A stretch of 64,000 nucleotides of DNA from JADJWR01 sp964509545 (GCA_964509545.1 CAZDXQ010000012.1:21624-85623), one strand, 5' to 3'. Positions 16,163 to 24,421 are shown, counted from the first letter of the stretch. Notes: generated from the letters alone by a model not told the origin. Translations and numbers: made by a program.

Positions 16163-16265
16163 TGCCCCGATCGCGGCGGCAGACGCGAAAGACTTAGCGC
16201 GCATCATTTTCCGCCGCCGGCGCCGGCGCGACGCTTGCGTTCCACGCAAGCGCAAGGAGCCGGTC

Positions 16266-16442
16266 ATGCAGGGCCTGCCGCACTTCCGCCGCCGCGCCGC
16301 CCGCGGCGCCGACGACGGTGTCGCGCTGGCGGCACTTGCCGCCGTCGGCCTCGTCGTCGGACTGTCGCTGCTCGTCGTCGCAGGCGCCGCCGTCACGCCG
16401 CTGCTGCTGCACGGGCCGGCCGTGCTGGCCGCGCTGCCGTGA
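16266..16442 (+). CDS. 58-residue single-helix membrane protein
   Basis: Starts ATGCAGGGCCTG with a strong AAGGAG six bases upstream, which supports real translation. The protein has a basic N-terminus (HFRRRAARG) followed by one long hydrophobic helix (ALAALAAVGLVVGLSLLVVA). It heads the heme-copper gene run. Tiny one-helix subunits are common in such enzymes, so a small structural subunit is plausible, but I recognise no family. Confidence 0.55.
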   Translation: MQGLPHFRRRAARGADDGVALAALAAVGLVVGLSLLVVAGAAVTPLLLHGPAVLAALP

Positions 16443-16583
16443 AACGCGACGGCGCGACGCGACGCAGCACGCCTGTCGATTGTTTAGGACGCATCAAGTT
16501 CAAGCCGCCGCCGCCGGCTCAAAAATTTCGCACCGCGCAGCCGCTGCGGCCAATCAGCAATTGCCATCGAGGGGGACACGACC

Positions 16584-16760
16584 ATGGATGAGAAGCGAGC
16601 GGACAACGAAGCGACGCCGGAAAAGATCCCGGCGTTCCAGCTGATGCTCGACAACCCGTTCCTGCTGCTGTTTCTCGGCATCGCCATGCCGACCGTGCTC
16701 TACATCGTCTGGGGCGTGATGGAGATGGTCGCCATCCCGATCAGCCCGCTGGCGAAATGA
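16584..16760 (+). CDS. 58-residue membrane subunit of heme-copper cluster
   Basis: ATG preceded by GAGGGGG eight bases upstream. The protein has a charged N-terminus (MDEKRADNEATPEK) and one membrane helix (NPFLLLFLGIAMPTVLYIVW). It ends 33 bases before subunit II. Its size and place match the small extra subunit seen with B-family (ba3-type) oxidases, which supplies one membrane helix. I infer it is a structural subunit of the enzyme encoded downstream. Confidence 0.65.
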   Translation: MDEKRADNEATPEKIPAFQLMLDNPFLLLFLGIAMPTVLYIVWGVMEMVAIPISPLAK

Positions 16761-16793
16761 ACCGTCGCTGACCGGTAACGAGGAGAAAACGCC

Positions 16794-17333
16794 ATGACCG
16801 CGATTCACCCTCCGGCGCAGCGCGTCTGGTGGAAGCAGCCGATCCACCGCGACGAGATCCTGTGGATCGGCATCGCCTTCACGTGGTGCATGATCATGTT
16901 CTTCATGATGCCGTACTGGCACGTGTACGGCAGCCAGAACCTGTCCAGCGAGACCTATCGCGTCAAGCCGGAGATGTTCCAGCGCGCCGCGCAGGAGATG
17001 GTCGACAAGTACACGGTGCGCACCGAGACCGACGAGAAGATCCCGGTGGTGGCGCCGCCGGCGGGCGCCGACGTCTACCTGATCGCCCGGCTATGGTCGT
17101 GGTGGCCGATCCTCGAGCTCGAGAAGGGCAAGACCTATCGCCTGCACCTGACGGCGATGGACTACCAGCACGGCTTCTCGCTGCAGCCGGAGAACATCAA
17201 CGTCCAGGTGCTTCCCGGCTACCAGCACGTGCTGACGATCACGCCGAACCGCCCGGGCACCTACGCGATCGTCTGCAACGAGTTCTGCGGCATCGGCCAC
17301 CACAAGATGGTGTCGAAGCTGTACGTCAAATAA
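16794..17333 (+). CDS. Heme-copper enzyme subunit II with CuA site
   Basis: 179 residues: one N-terminal helix (GIAFTWCMIMFFMMPYWHVY) and a periplasmic cupredoxin. H126, C161, C165, H169 and M172 (in CNEFCGIGHHKM) form a complete CuA site, so the complex should take electrons from a cytochrome c or similar. The short, single-helix form is typical of B-family oxidases and of NorSY-type enzymes. It is followed 16 bases later by subunit I. RBS GAGGAG precedes the ATG. Confidence 0.9.
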   Translation: MTAIHPPAQRVWWKQPIHRDEILWIGIAFTWCMIMFFMMPYWHVYGSQNLSSETYRVKPEMFQRAAQEMVDKYTVRTETDEKIPVVAPPAGADVYLIARLWSWWPILELEKGKTYRLHLTAMDYQHGFSLQPENINVQVLPGYQHVLTITPNRPGTYAIVCNEFCGIGHHKMVSKLYVK

Positions 17334-17349
17334 TCCAGGGGGAGAAGAG

Positions 17350-19044
17350 ATGGCAAGCGTGGAGGAGTTTCGGGTCTGCCCCCGGACGGGCCTGCAGTTT
17401 CACAGGTCGGCCGAGAACCTGATCAAGGTCAACGCGGTCGCCGCGGTGGTGGCGCTGCTGGTCGGCGGCATCCTGGCCCTGCTGGTGCTGCTGACGCGCT
17501 GGCAGGCGGTGCACATCATCGACGCCGAGAACTTCTACATGGTCCTGACCGCGCACGGTCTGGACATGCTGGCGTACTGGATCATTTTCTTCGAGATCGC
17601 GATCCTGTACTTCTGCTCGTCGACGCTGCTGCGTTCGCGACTGGCCACGCCACGGCTCGCCTGGGTCGCCTTCGTGCTGATGCTGGTCGGCGCGGTGATG
17701 AACAACGTCGCCGTGTTCAAGGGCGACTCGAGCGTGATGTTCACTTCGTACGTGCCGCTGCCGGCCAACCCCATGTTCTACCTGGGGCTGATCCTGTTCG
17801 CGGTCGGCGCGCTGATCGGCTGCTTCATCTTCCTCGGCACGCTGGTGGTGGCCAAGGCGGAGAAGACCTACGAGGGCTCGATTCCGCTGGTGACCTTCGG
17901 CGCGCTGACGGCGGCGATCATCGCCATTTTCACCATCGCCTCGGGCGCGATCATCCTGATCCCGACCTGGCTGTGGTCGATCGGCTATGTCAGCCACATC
18001 GATCCGCTGATGTACCGCACGGTGTGGTGGGCCTTCGGCCACTCGTCGCAGCAGATCAACGTCAGCGCGCACGTGGCGGTCTGGTACGCGATCGCGGCGA
18101 TCGTCTTCGGCGCCAAGCCGATGAGCGAGCGCGTCTCGCGGGTGGCCTTCACGCTGTACATCCTGTTCCTGCAACTGGCCAGCGCGCACCATCTGCTCGC
18201 CGACCCCGGCCTGTCGACCGAGTGGAAGGTGTTCAACACCTCCTACGCCATGTATCTCGCAGTGCTGGCCTCGATGATCCACGGCCTGACGGTGCCTGGC
18301 GCGATCGAGGTCGCGCAGCGCGGCAAGGGCTTCACCAAAGGCCTGTTCGAGTGGATCCGCAAGGCGCCGTGGGGCAACCCGGTGTTCTCCGGCATGTTCA
18401 TCTCGCTGCTCGGCTTCGGCTTCCTCGGCGGCATCTCCGGCGTGATGATGGGCACCGAGCAGCTGAACATGCTGATCCACAACACGATCTACGTGCCGGG
18501 GCACTTCCACGCCACGGTCGTGATCGGCACCACGCTGGCGTTCATGTCGCTTACCTACTTCCTGATCCCGGTGCTGTTCAACCGCGAGATGATCATGCCC
18601 GGGCTGGCGAAGTGGCAGCCGTACCTGTTCGGCCTCGGCATGGCCGTGTTCACGCTGGCGATGATGGGCGCGGGCACACTCGGCGTGCCGCGCCGCCACT
18701 GGGACATCACCTTTGCCGGCGCCGCGCTGCCGTACGAGTTCCCCGGCACGGCATGGCTGATGCTGGCGGTCATGGGCATCTCCGGCCTGGTGGCCATCGT
18801 CGGCGGCGCCGCCTACATCCTGATCACCGTCGGCTCGCTGCTGTGGGGCAGGAAGCTCGAAGCCGGCGCATACACGACGCAGGGGACGGTGCTGCGCATG
18901 CCGTCGGTGACGCTGACCGGCCATGGCAGCGCCGGCTTCGCCGCGCCGGGGACCTTCGTCTTCGCGATGGTGTTCCTCGCGGCCTTCGTCCTGTACTACT
19001 TCGTCAACTGGAAGTATCTGTCGACGGTCTGGGGATTGAGCTGA
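17350..19044 (+). CDS. B-family-like heme-copper subunit I with Gln at the active-site Tyr position (probable NO reductase, sNOR-like)
   Basis: 564 residues, about thirteen membrane helices. Ligands are present: H69 and H387 for the low-spin heme, H385 for the active-site heme, and H231, H280, H281 for CuB (FGHSSQQ, SAHHLLADPG, VPGHFHATV). In O2-reducing enzymes the residue four after the first CuB His is the cross-linked tyrosine (GHPxVY); here it is Q235. Loss of that tyrosine is a hallmark of NO-reducing members. With CuA subunit II and SCO the layout resembles the sNOR/NorSY-SenC clusters of ammonia oxidisers. NO reduction is inferred. Confidence 0.82.
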   Translation: MASVEEFRVCPRTGLQFHRSAENLIKVNAVAAVVALLVGGILALLVLLTRWQAVHIIDAENFYMVLTAHGLDMLAYWIIFFEIAILYFCSSTLLRSRLATPRLAWVAFVLMLVGAVMNNVAVFKGDSSVMFTSYVPLPANPMFYLGLILFAVGALIGCFIFLGTLVVAKAEKTYEGSIPLVTFGALTAAIIAIFTIASGAIILIPTWLWSIGYVSHIDPLMYRTVWWAFGHSSQQINVSAHVAVWYAIAAIVFGAKPMSERVSRVAFTLYILFLQLASAHHLLADPGLSTEWKVFNTSYAMYLAVLASMIHGLTVPGAIEVAQRGKGFTKGLFEWIRKAPWGNPVFSGMFISLLGFGFLGGISGVMMGTEQLNMLIHNTIYVPGHFHATVVIGTTLAFMSLTYFLIPVLFNREMIMPGLAKWQPYLFGLGMAVFTLAMMGAGTLGVPRRHWDITFAGAALPYEFPGTAWLMLAVMGISGLVAIVGGAAYILITVGSLLWGRKLEAGAYTTQGTVLRMPSVTLTGHGSAGFAAPGTFVFAMVFLAAFVLYYFVNWKYLSTVWGLS

Positions 19045-19136
19045 AACGCGGGCGGTGATCCGCATTCGTGCAACGGACTGCGGATCACGGCCGACGGAAG
19101 ATCGATCAGCGACGACTGAACCAGGGGAGGGCGCGG

Positions 19137-20027
19137 ATGAGTGCCGTGATATCGCCGCGGTCACGGGCGCTGTCGGGACTGCGAACGGTGTTCGGGCTGT
19201 TCAAGCTGCGCATCGGCGTGGTGATCGCGGTGACCGCGCTGGCCGGCGTCGCGATCCAGCCCGGTGATGCACTGTCGCCGCTCGACGCGCTGGCCGTGTT
19301 CATCGCCGTGCTGCTGGCCTCGGCCAGCGCCGGCGCGTTCAACCAGTACTACGAGACCGACATCGACGCGCGGATGAAGCGCACGCGGGCGCGGCCGTTC
19401 GTCGTCGGCCGCCTGGCGCGCCATCGCGGCTGGCTGGTGCTGATCGCGGCGCTCACGGCCGCCGGCGTGGCCTCGGCCTGGCTGGCGGCCAATGCGGCGG
19501 CGGCGCTGTTCACGTTCCTCGGCGCGTTCTTCTACGCCATCGTCTACACGGTGTGGCTGAAGCGGCGCACCTGGTGGAACATCGTCATCGGCGGCGCTGC
19601 CGGCAGCTTCGCGGTGCTGGCCGGAGCGGCAGCGGTCGCGCCGCAGTTGTCGCCGCAGGCGCTGCTGCTGGCGCTGATCCTGTTGCTGTGGACGCCGCCG
19701 CACTTCTGGAGCCTCGCCATCGTCTGCCGAGACGACTATGCCGCCGTCGGCGTGCCAATGCTGCCGGTGGTCAAGGGCGAGCGCGTCGCCGGCCACGCCA
19801 TCCTCGCGCACACGCTGGTGCTGGTGGCGCTTTCGCTTTGGCTGGCGCACTGGTGCGGGCTGGTGTACCTCGCCTTCGCCGCGATCGGCGGGTGGCTTTT
19901 CGTCCGCGCCGCATGGGCGGTGGCCCGCGCGCCGTCGAAGGAAACGGCGCGCGCCTGCTTCCATGCGTCGCTGATGCAGCTGTCGCTGCTGCTGGTCGGC
20001 ATCCTGCTCGAAGCAGCGCTCACCTGA
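19137..20027 (+). CDS. ctaB: Protoheme IX farnesyltransferase (heme O synthase)
   Basis: 296 residues, UbiA-type prenyltransferase with about nine helices. It shows the conserved NQYYETDIDARMKRTRARP block, the second Asp-rich loop (CRDDYAAVGVPMLPVV) and WTPPHFWSLA. It farnesylates heme B to heme O. The ATG at 19137 is chosen over an upstream frame extension because GGGGAGG lies six bases before it. It sits between subunit I and SCO and, with the heme A synthase relative at 24421, suggests heme O or A in the neighbouring enzymes. Confidence 0.92.
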   Translation: MSAVISPRSRALSGLRTVFGLFKLRIGVVIAVTALAGVAIQPGDALSPLDALAVFIAVLLASASAGAFNQYYETDIDARMKRTRARPFVVGRLARHRGWLVLIAALTAAGVASAWLAANAAAALFTFLGAFFYAIVYTVWLKRRTWWNIVIGGAAGSFAVLAGAAAVAPQLSPQALLLALILLLWTPPHFWSLAIVCRDDYAAVGVPMLPVVKGERVAGHAILAHTLVLVALSLWLAHWCGLVYLAFAAIGGWLFVRAAWAVARAPSKETARACFHASLMQLSLLLVGILLEAALT

Positions 20028-20040
20028 GGAGCGCAGCCCG

Positions 20041-20874
20041 GTGTCCGCGCTCGCGGTCCTGCGCCTCGCGCTGGCGCTTTGTGGCCTGGGCTGGCTTGTC
20101 GCCGGCGGCGCTGCGGCCAATGAGGCCGGCGATCTCGAAGCCGCGGTGCGCTTCAGCCAGCAGGCCATCGGCCGGCAGGTCAGCGACTGGCACTTCACCG
20201 ATCATCGCGGACGCAACGTCCGCGCCGCCGACCTGCGCGGCAAGCCGATGGTCGTCAGCTTCATCTATACCGGCTGCTTCCAGGTCTGCCCGGCGACGAC
20301 GCAGTTCCTGAAGAACGCGGTGAAGTCGGCGCGTGAGGCGCTGGGTCCGGGCCGCTTCCGTGTCGTGTCGATCGGCTTCAACCAGCCCTTCGACACGCCC
20401 GAGTCGCTGGCCGCCTTCGCGCGCAAGCAGGGCGTCAACGTCGACGACTGGATCTTCGTTGCGCCGCGCGCCGCCGACGTCGAGGCGCTGCTCGACCAGT
20501 TCGGGCTCACGGTCAAGGCCACGCCGGCCGGCTTCGATCATCTGATCCAGGCCACGATCGTCGACGCCGAAGGCGTCATCTACCGCCAGGTCTACGGCGA
20601 TGCCTTCGAACTGCCGATGTTCATCGGGCCGCTGAAGGAACTGCTGTCGGGGCAGGCGGCGCAGGCGATGTCGGTCGAAAACATCTGGCTGAAGGTCAAG
20701 CTGTACTGCACGGTGTATGACCCCGCCAGCGGCAGGTACAAGTTCAACTACTCGCTGTTCGTCGAACTGTTCGCCGGCATTACCTTCCTCGGTGCGCTGA
20801 TCGCTTTCATCGTGCGCGAAGCACGGCGGCAGGGGCGCGCCGGCCGCGCGTCCCTGCCGCGGCCACGCGCTTGA
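20041..20874 (+). CDS. SCO1/SenC family copper-delivery protein
   Basis: 277 residues, GTG start. Signal segment, then a thioredoxin fold with C79 and C83 (GCFQVCP) and H167 (GFDHLIQ), the copper ligands of SCO proteins, and a C-terminal membrane helix (LFAGITFLGALIAFIV) with a basic tail. SCO proteins insert copper into CuA of subunit II, which fits its place downstream. The C-terminal anchor is an addition to the usual N-terminal one. Its stop overlaps the FNR/Dnr box of the next operon. Confidence 0.9.
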   Translation: MSALAVLRLALALCGLGWLVAGGAAANEAGDLEAAVRFSQQAIGRQVSDWHFTDHRGRNVRAADLRGKPMVVSFIYTGCFQVCPATTQFLKNAVKSAREALGPGRFRVVSIGFNQPFDTPESLAAFARKQGVNVDDWIFVAPRAADVEALLDQFGLTVKATPAGFDHLIQATIVDAEGVIYRQVYGDAFELPMFIGPLKELLSGQAAQAMSVENIWLKVKLYCTVYDPASGRYKFNYSLFVELFAGITFLGALIAFIVREARRQGRAGRASLPRPRA

Positions 20875-20884
20875 CACCTATCAA
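20871..20884. promoter_or_regulatory. FNR/Dnr-type box before the cytochrome b-MvhD operon
   Basis: TTGACACCTATCAA matches the consensus at nine of ten positions. Its centre lies 70 bases before the ATG at 20948, giving a predicted transcript start near 20919. This points to anoxia/NO control of the five-gene operon 20948-25562 apart from the operon upstream. Confidence 0.65.
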
Positions 20885-20947
20885 GGCGCAGGCCGCGGGC
20901 GCCAGCGCAAGATCGCAGCCAGTGCTCGAGCCGCCTGCCTGCACCCG

Positions 20948-22486
20948 ATGAATCCTTCCGCCCAGCCCGTTCCGATGCAAGCGGCCTCGCGCGCGCTGCA
21001 GGCGCTCGAACGGCGCGCCGACGGCATCTTCGGCAGCTCGGCCAATCCGCTGCGCCAACTGGGTGCGCTGGCCTTCCTGATGCTGTGGCTGCTCATCGCC
21101 AGCGGCGCCTGGCTGTACGTGGTGTTCGACACCTCGGCCGCTGGCGCGCATGCCTCGCTCGACGATCTGGCCCGCGAGCAGCCGTGGACCGGGGCACTGG
21201 TGCGCAGCCTGCACCGCTACAGCGCCGACGCCTTCGCGCTGTTCACGGCGCTGCATATCGGCCGCGAATGGCTGCTCGGCCGCTACAGCGGCTTTCGCTG
21301 GTTCTCGTGGGTCAGTGGCGTGCCGCTGCTGTGGCTTGCGCTGGTTTCCGGTCTGGTCGGCTACTGGATGGTGGCCGACACGCGGGCGCTTTTCGTCGCC
21401 ACCGCGATCGCCGAGGCGGCCGGCTGGCTGCCCGGCTTCGGCGCGGCGCTGATGCGCAATTTCATCGCCGAGGAGGCGATCTCGGACCGCCTGTTCGCGC
21501 TGCTGGTGTTCATCCACATCGCCGCCGCGCTGCTCGTGCTCGCCGGTCTGTGGGTGCATTTGCAGCGCATCGCGCGGCCGCTGACGCAACCGCGGCGGCC
21601 GCTGGCGGCGGCCACGGCGGCGACGCTGTTGCTGCTGGCGGCCGCGTGGCCGGCGCTGTCGGCGGCGCCGGCCGACTTCACGCGGCTTGCGGGCGCGGTG
21701 CCGGTCGACTGGTTCTTCTTCGGCTTTTTCCCGCTGATGTATGCGACCTCGCCGGGTCTGCTGTGGGCGTTCGCCGGGCTGGGCACGCTGCTGCTCGTCG
21801 TGCTGCCGTGGACCGCGCGCGCGCCGCGGCCGGCCGCCGCGGTGGTCGATCTCGCCCACTGCAACGGCTGCCGGCGCTGCTTCGAGGATTGCCCGTTCGG
21901 GGCCATCGTGCTGGCACCGCGCAGCGACGGCCGCCCATATGCGGTGCAGCCGGTGGTGCAGACCGATCTGTGCGCCGGCTGCGGCATCTGCGTCGGCGCC
22001 TGCCCATCGTCGATGCCGTTCCGGAATAAGGAGCGGCTGGCCACCGGCATCGATCTGCCGGAGCGGCCGCTGACGGCGCTGCGCGATCGCCTTCGCGCCG
22101 GTCTGGCCCGGCAGCCCGGTGCGGCGGTGCTGTTCGGCTGCGACGAGGGTGCCGACGTCGCCCGCGTCGCCGATCCGGACGTGATCGCGCTGTCGCTTGC
22201 GTGCTGCGCGATGCTGCCGCCGGCGTTCGCCGATTACGCGCTGCGCCAGGGCGCGGCACAGGTCGTCGTCGCCAGTTGCGGGGCCGATCGCTGCGCCTTC
22301 CGGCTCGGCGGCCGCTGGGCCGAGCAGCGCCTGCAGGGCCGCCGCGAACCGATGCTGCGCGAACGCGCGCGCGGGCCGCGGGTGCGGCTGGTCGAGGCGC
22401 TGCGCGGCGAGGAAGGGCGGCTGCGCGCGGCCCTGCGGCGCGCCGACGACAAACCGATGGCCTCGGGGCGGGCGCACGATGCCTAA
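20948..22486 (+). CDS. Cytochrome b / 2x[4Fe-4S] ferredoxin / MvhD-like fusion
   Basis: 512 residues in three modules. Residues 40-290 are a cytochrome b6-like membrane domain with His pairs H89/H103 and H190/H204. Residues 300-358 carry two [4Fe-4S] motifs (C305, 308, 311, 315 and C342, 345, 348, 352). Residues 390-475 resemble the MvhD/FlpD hydrogenase iron-sulfur subunit family (LFGCDEGADVAR, then VVVASCGADRCAFRLGGRWA and EQRL). MvhD normally passes electrons to heterodisulfide reductase in flavin-based bifurcation. Here it is joined to a membrane heme protein beside a heme-copper subunit, so membrane electron input from a soluble partner is likely. Confidence 0.83.
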   Translation: MNPSAQPVPMQAASRALQALERRADGIFGSSANPLRQLGALAFLMLWLLIASGAWLYVVFDTSAAGAHASLDDLAREQPWTGALVRSLHRYSADAFALFTALHIGREWLLGRYSGFRWFSWVSGVPLLWLALVSGLVGYWMVADTRALFVATAIAEAAGWLPGFGAALMRNFIAEEAISDRLFALLVFIHIAAALLVLAGLWVHLQRIARPLTQPRRPLAAATAATLLLLAAAWPALSAAPADFTRLAGAVPVDWFFFGFFPLMYATSPGLLWAFAGLGTLLLVVLPWTARAPRPAAAVVDLAHCNGCRRCFEDCPFGAIVLAPRSDGRPYAVQPVVQTDLCAGCGICVGACPSSMPFRNKERLATGIDLPERPLTALRDRLRAGLARQPGAAVLFGCDEGADVARVADPDVIALSLACCAMLPPAFADYALRQGAAQVVVASCGADRCAFRLGGRWAEQRLQGRREPMLRERARGPRVRLVEALRGEEGRLRAALRRADDKPMASGRAHDA

Positions 22487-22982
22487 GGCGGTCCGTTATG
22501 CGGTGCAGGCGCTGCTGTATGCGGCCTTCGCGGCGGTGGTCGGCTACTTTTCCACGTCGCCGCATTTCCGGCTGCTGGCCGACGACGAGGCGCTGCTGCG
22601 CCTGTCGCTGCTGCATCCGGGCAAGCCGAAGGGCGAATGCCGGCAGCGCACGGCCGAGGAACTGGCGAAGATGCCGCCGCAGATGCGCGCGCCGCTGGAC
22701 TGCCCGCGCGAGCGCTCGCCGGTGCTGGTCCGCGTTGAACTCGACGGCAGGGCGGTGATCGACGAATCGTTTGCGCCGGCCGGGCTGAACAGGGACGGCG
22801 CCTCGGCCGGCTATCGCCGCCTGCCGATCCGCGCCGGCACCTACACCGTGCGCGCGCAGCTGAACGACGATGCCCGGCGCAGCGATTTTCCCTATGAGCG
22901 CACGGCAAGGCTCGACGTCAAGGCGGGCCAGATCGTGCTGATCGACTTCAATCCGGCCAAGGGAGGCCTGCTGATCCGATGA
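22479..22982 (+). CDS. Membrane-anchored periplasmic protein of unknown function
   Basis: 167 residues. One N-terminal membrane helix (AVQALLYAAFAAVVGYFSTS), then a periplasmic domain with two cysteines (GECRQRTAEE, PLDCPRER), a beta-rich C-terminal half (RLPIRAGTYTVRAQLNDDAR) and an end in FNPAKGGLLIR. The ATG is chosen because it overlaps the previous stop by eight bases; the next gene overlaps its stop (ATGA). I recognise no family. Strict position between the cytochrome b fusion and the heme-copper subunit suggests an accessory or structural subunit. Confidence 0.7.
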   Translation: MPKAVRYAVQALLYAAFAAVVGYFSTSPHFRLLADDEALLRLSLLHPGKPKGECRQRTAEELAKMPPQMRAPLDCPRERSPVLVRVELDGRAVIDESFAPAGLNRDGASAGYRRLPIRAGTYTVRAQLNDDARRSDFPYERTARLDVKAGQIVLIDFNPAKGGLLIR

Positions 22983-24421
22983 AAGCCAACAACGCGCTTG
23001 CGGCGACGATGCGCGCGCTCGCCTGGCCGCTGCAGCTGCCGTCGACCGTTCATGTCGCCCGCTATCGACTCGGCATCGCCGGCGGCGAGCGCCGGCATCT
23101 GGCTGCCGCCTGGCTGTGGCTGGCCATCGCCGCGCTGGCGGCCAGCGGCGTGTTCTCGATCCTGCTGGTGGCGGCGCGCGCGCCGTTCATCCAGCCTTGG
23201 CTTCCGACGGTCGATTTCTTCCGCGTCGCGCTGGTGGTGCACGTCGACCTGTCGGTGCTCGTCTGGTTCGCGGCCTTCGCCGCCTTGCTCTGGAGCGCCG
23301 CAGGCAGCGAACGCTGGCTCGGCCTGGCCTGGACTGCCTGGGGGCTGGGCCTTCTCGGCACGGTGGCGATGAGCGCCGCGCCGTTCCTGAATCCGGGCGC
23401 GCCGGTGATGGCCAACTATGTGCCGGTGATCGAAAGCGGACTGTTCCTCTGGGGCCTGCTGCTGTTCGGCGCTGCCTTCGGCCTGGCGGCGCTGCGCGCG
23501 CTTGCGGTGCCGCAGAAGGTCGGGCTGCTGCTCGACGCCGAAGGGGCGCTTCGCTTCGGCCTGAACGCAGCGGCGGTGGCCGCCGCGATGTCGTTGCTTG
23601 CGCTGGCCTGGTCGTGGGCGGCGGTGCCCGGCCTGCTCGATTCGAAGACCTACTACGAACTGCTGTTCTGGGGGCCGGGCCACGTCGTGCAATTCTGCTG
23701 GAGCCTAGTGATGATGGTGGCCTGGCTGTGGTTGGCCAACCTCGCCGGCGCGCGCGTGCCGCTGTCGCCGCGCGTGGTGGCGCTGCTCTTTGCCATCGGT
23801 CTGGCGGCGGTCTTCGCCACGCCGCTCATCTATCTGGCCCACGACGTTGCCTCGGTCGAGCACCAGAAACTGTTCACCTGGCAGATGCGCTTCGGCGGAG
23901 GGCTGGCCATCGTTCCGGTGGCGGTGGCGGTGCTGATCGGACTGGCGCGCGCCGACCGGCGGCCGGGCGACGGCGCGCTGGCCACGCAGCTGCCGGCCTG
24001 CCGCAATGCGCTATGGGCGTCGCTGTGGCTCTTCGCCGCCGGCGGCCTGATCGGTTTCCTGATCAAGGGCTCGGACGTGCGCATCCCGGCGCACTATCAC
24101 GGCTCGATCGTCGGCATCACGCTGGCGCTGATGGGGCTCACCTACGCGCTGCTGCCGAAACTCGGCTTCTCGCGGCCGCTGCCGAAGCTGGCGGCCTGGC
24201 AGCCGCTGCTGTACGGCGCCGGCCAGTTCCTGCACATCGCCGGCCTGGTGTGGTCCGGCGGCTACGGCGTGCAGCGCAAGGTCGCCGGCGCCGAGCAGGT
24301 GCTGCGCACGCCGTCCGAAGTCGCCGGCATGGCGCTGATGGGCATCGGCGGACTGGTCGCCGTCGCCGGCGGCCTGTTGTTCGCGGTCGTCGTGCTGCGC
24401 ACGCTGCGCCGGCAGGACTGA
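22979..24421 (+). CDS. Divergent heme-copper superfamily subunit I with altered CuB site (candidate NO reductase)
   Basis: 480 residues, about twelve helices. By motif alignment: H88 (low-spin heme), H235 (first CuB ligand, in FWGPGHVVQFCW), H288-D289 where oxidases have His-His (LAHDVASVEHQ), and H372/H374 (IPAHYHGSIVG). The tyrosine position four after H235 is F239. So one CuB His is Asp and the catalytic Tyr is missing, arguing against O2 reduction. Variants of this kind have been proposed as NO reductases (eNOR/gNOR-type families). No CuA subunit is in this operon; the cytochrome b fusion may feed it. Activity is inferred. Confidence 0.75.
   Translation: MKANNALAATMRALAWPLQLPSTVHVARYRLGIAGGERRHLAAAWLWLAIAALAASGVFSILLVAARAPFIQPWLPTVDFFRVALVVHVDLSVLVWFAAFAALLWSAAGSERWLGLAWTAWGLGLLGTVAMSAAPFLNPGAPVMANYVPVIESGLFLWGLLLFGAAFGLAALRALAVPQKVGLLLDAEGALRFGLNAAAVAAAMSLLALAWSWAAVPGLLDSKTYYELLFWGPGHVVQFCWSLVMMVAWLWLANLAGARVPLSPRVVALLFAIGLAAVFATPLIYLAHDVASVEHQKLFTWQMRFGGGLAIVPVAVAVLIGLARADRRPGDGALATQLPACRNALWASLWLFAAGGLIGFLIKGSDVRIPAHYHGSIVGITLALMGLTYALLPKLGFSRPLPKLAAWQPLLYGAGQFLHIAGLVWSGGYGVQRKVAGAEQVLRTPSEVAGMALMGIGGLVAVAGGLLFAVVVLRTLRRQD

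Noticed and set aside
16484..16497. TTAGGACGCATCAA as another FNR/Dnr box
   Set aside because: Only the right half-site matches; the left half is too weak to report as a site.
17350..19044. Ordinary oxygen-reducing cytochrome c oxidase subunit I
   Set aside because: The active-site tyrosine is missing (GHSSQQ), so plain oxidase annotation would be misleading.
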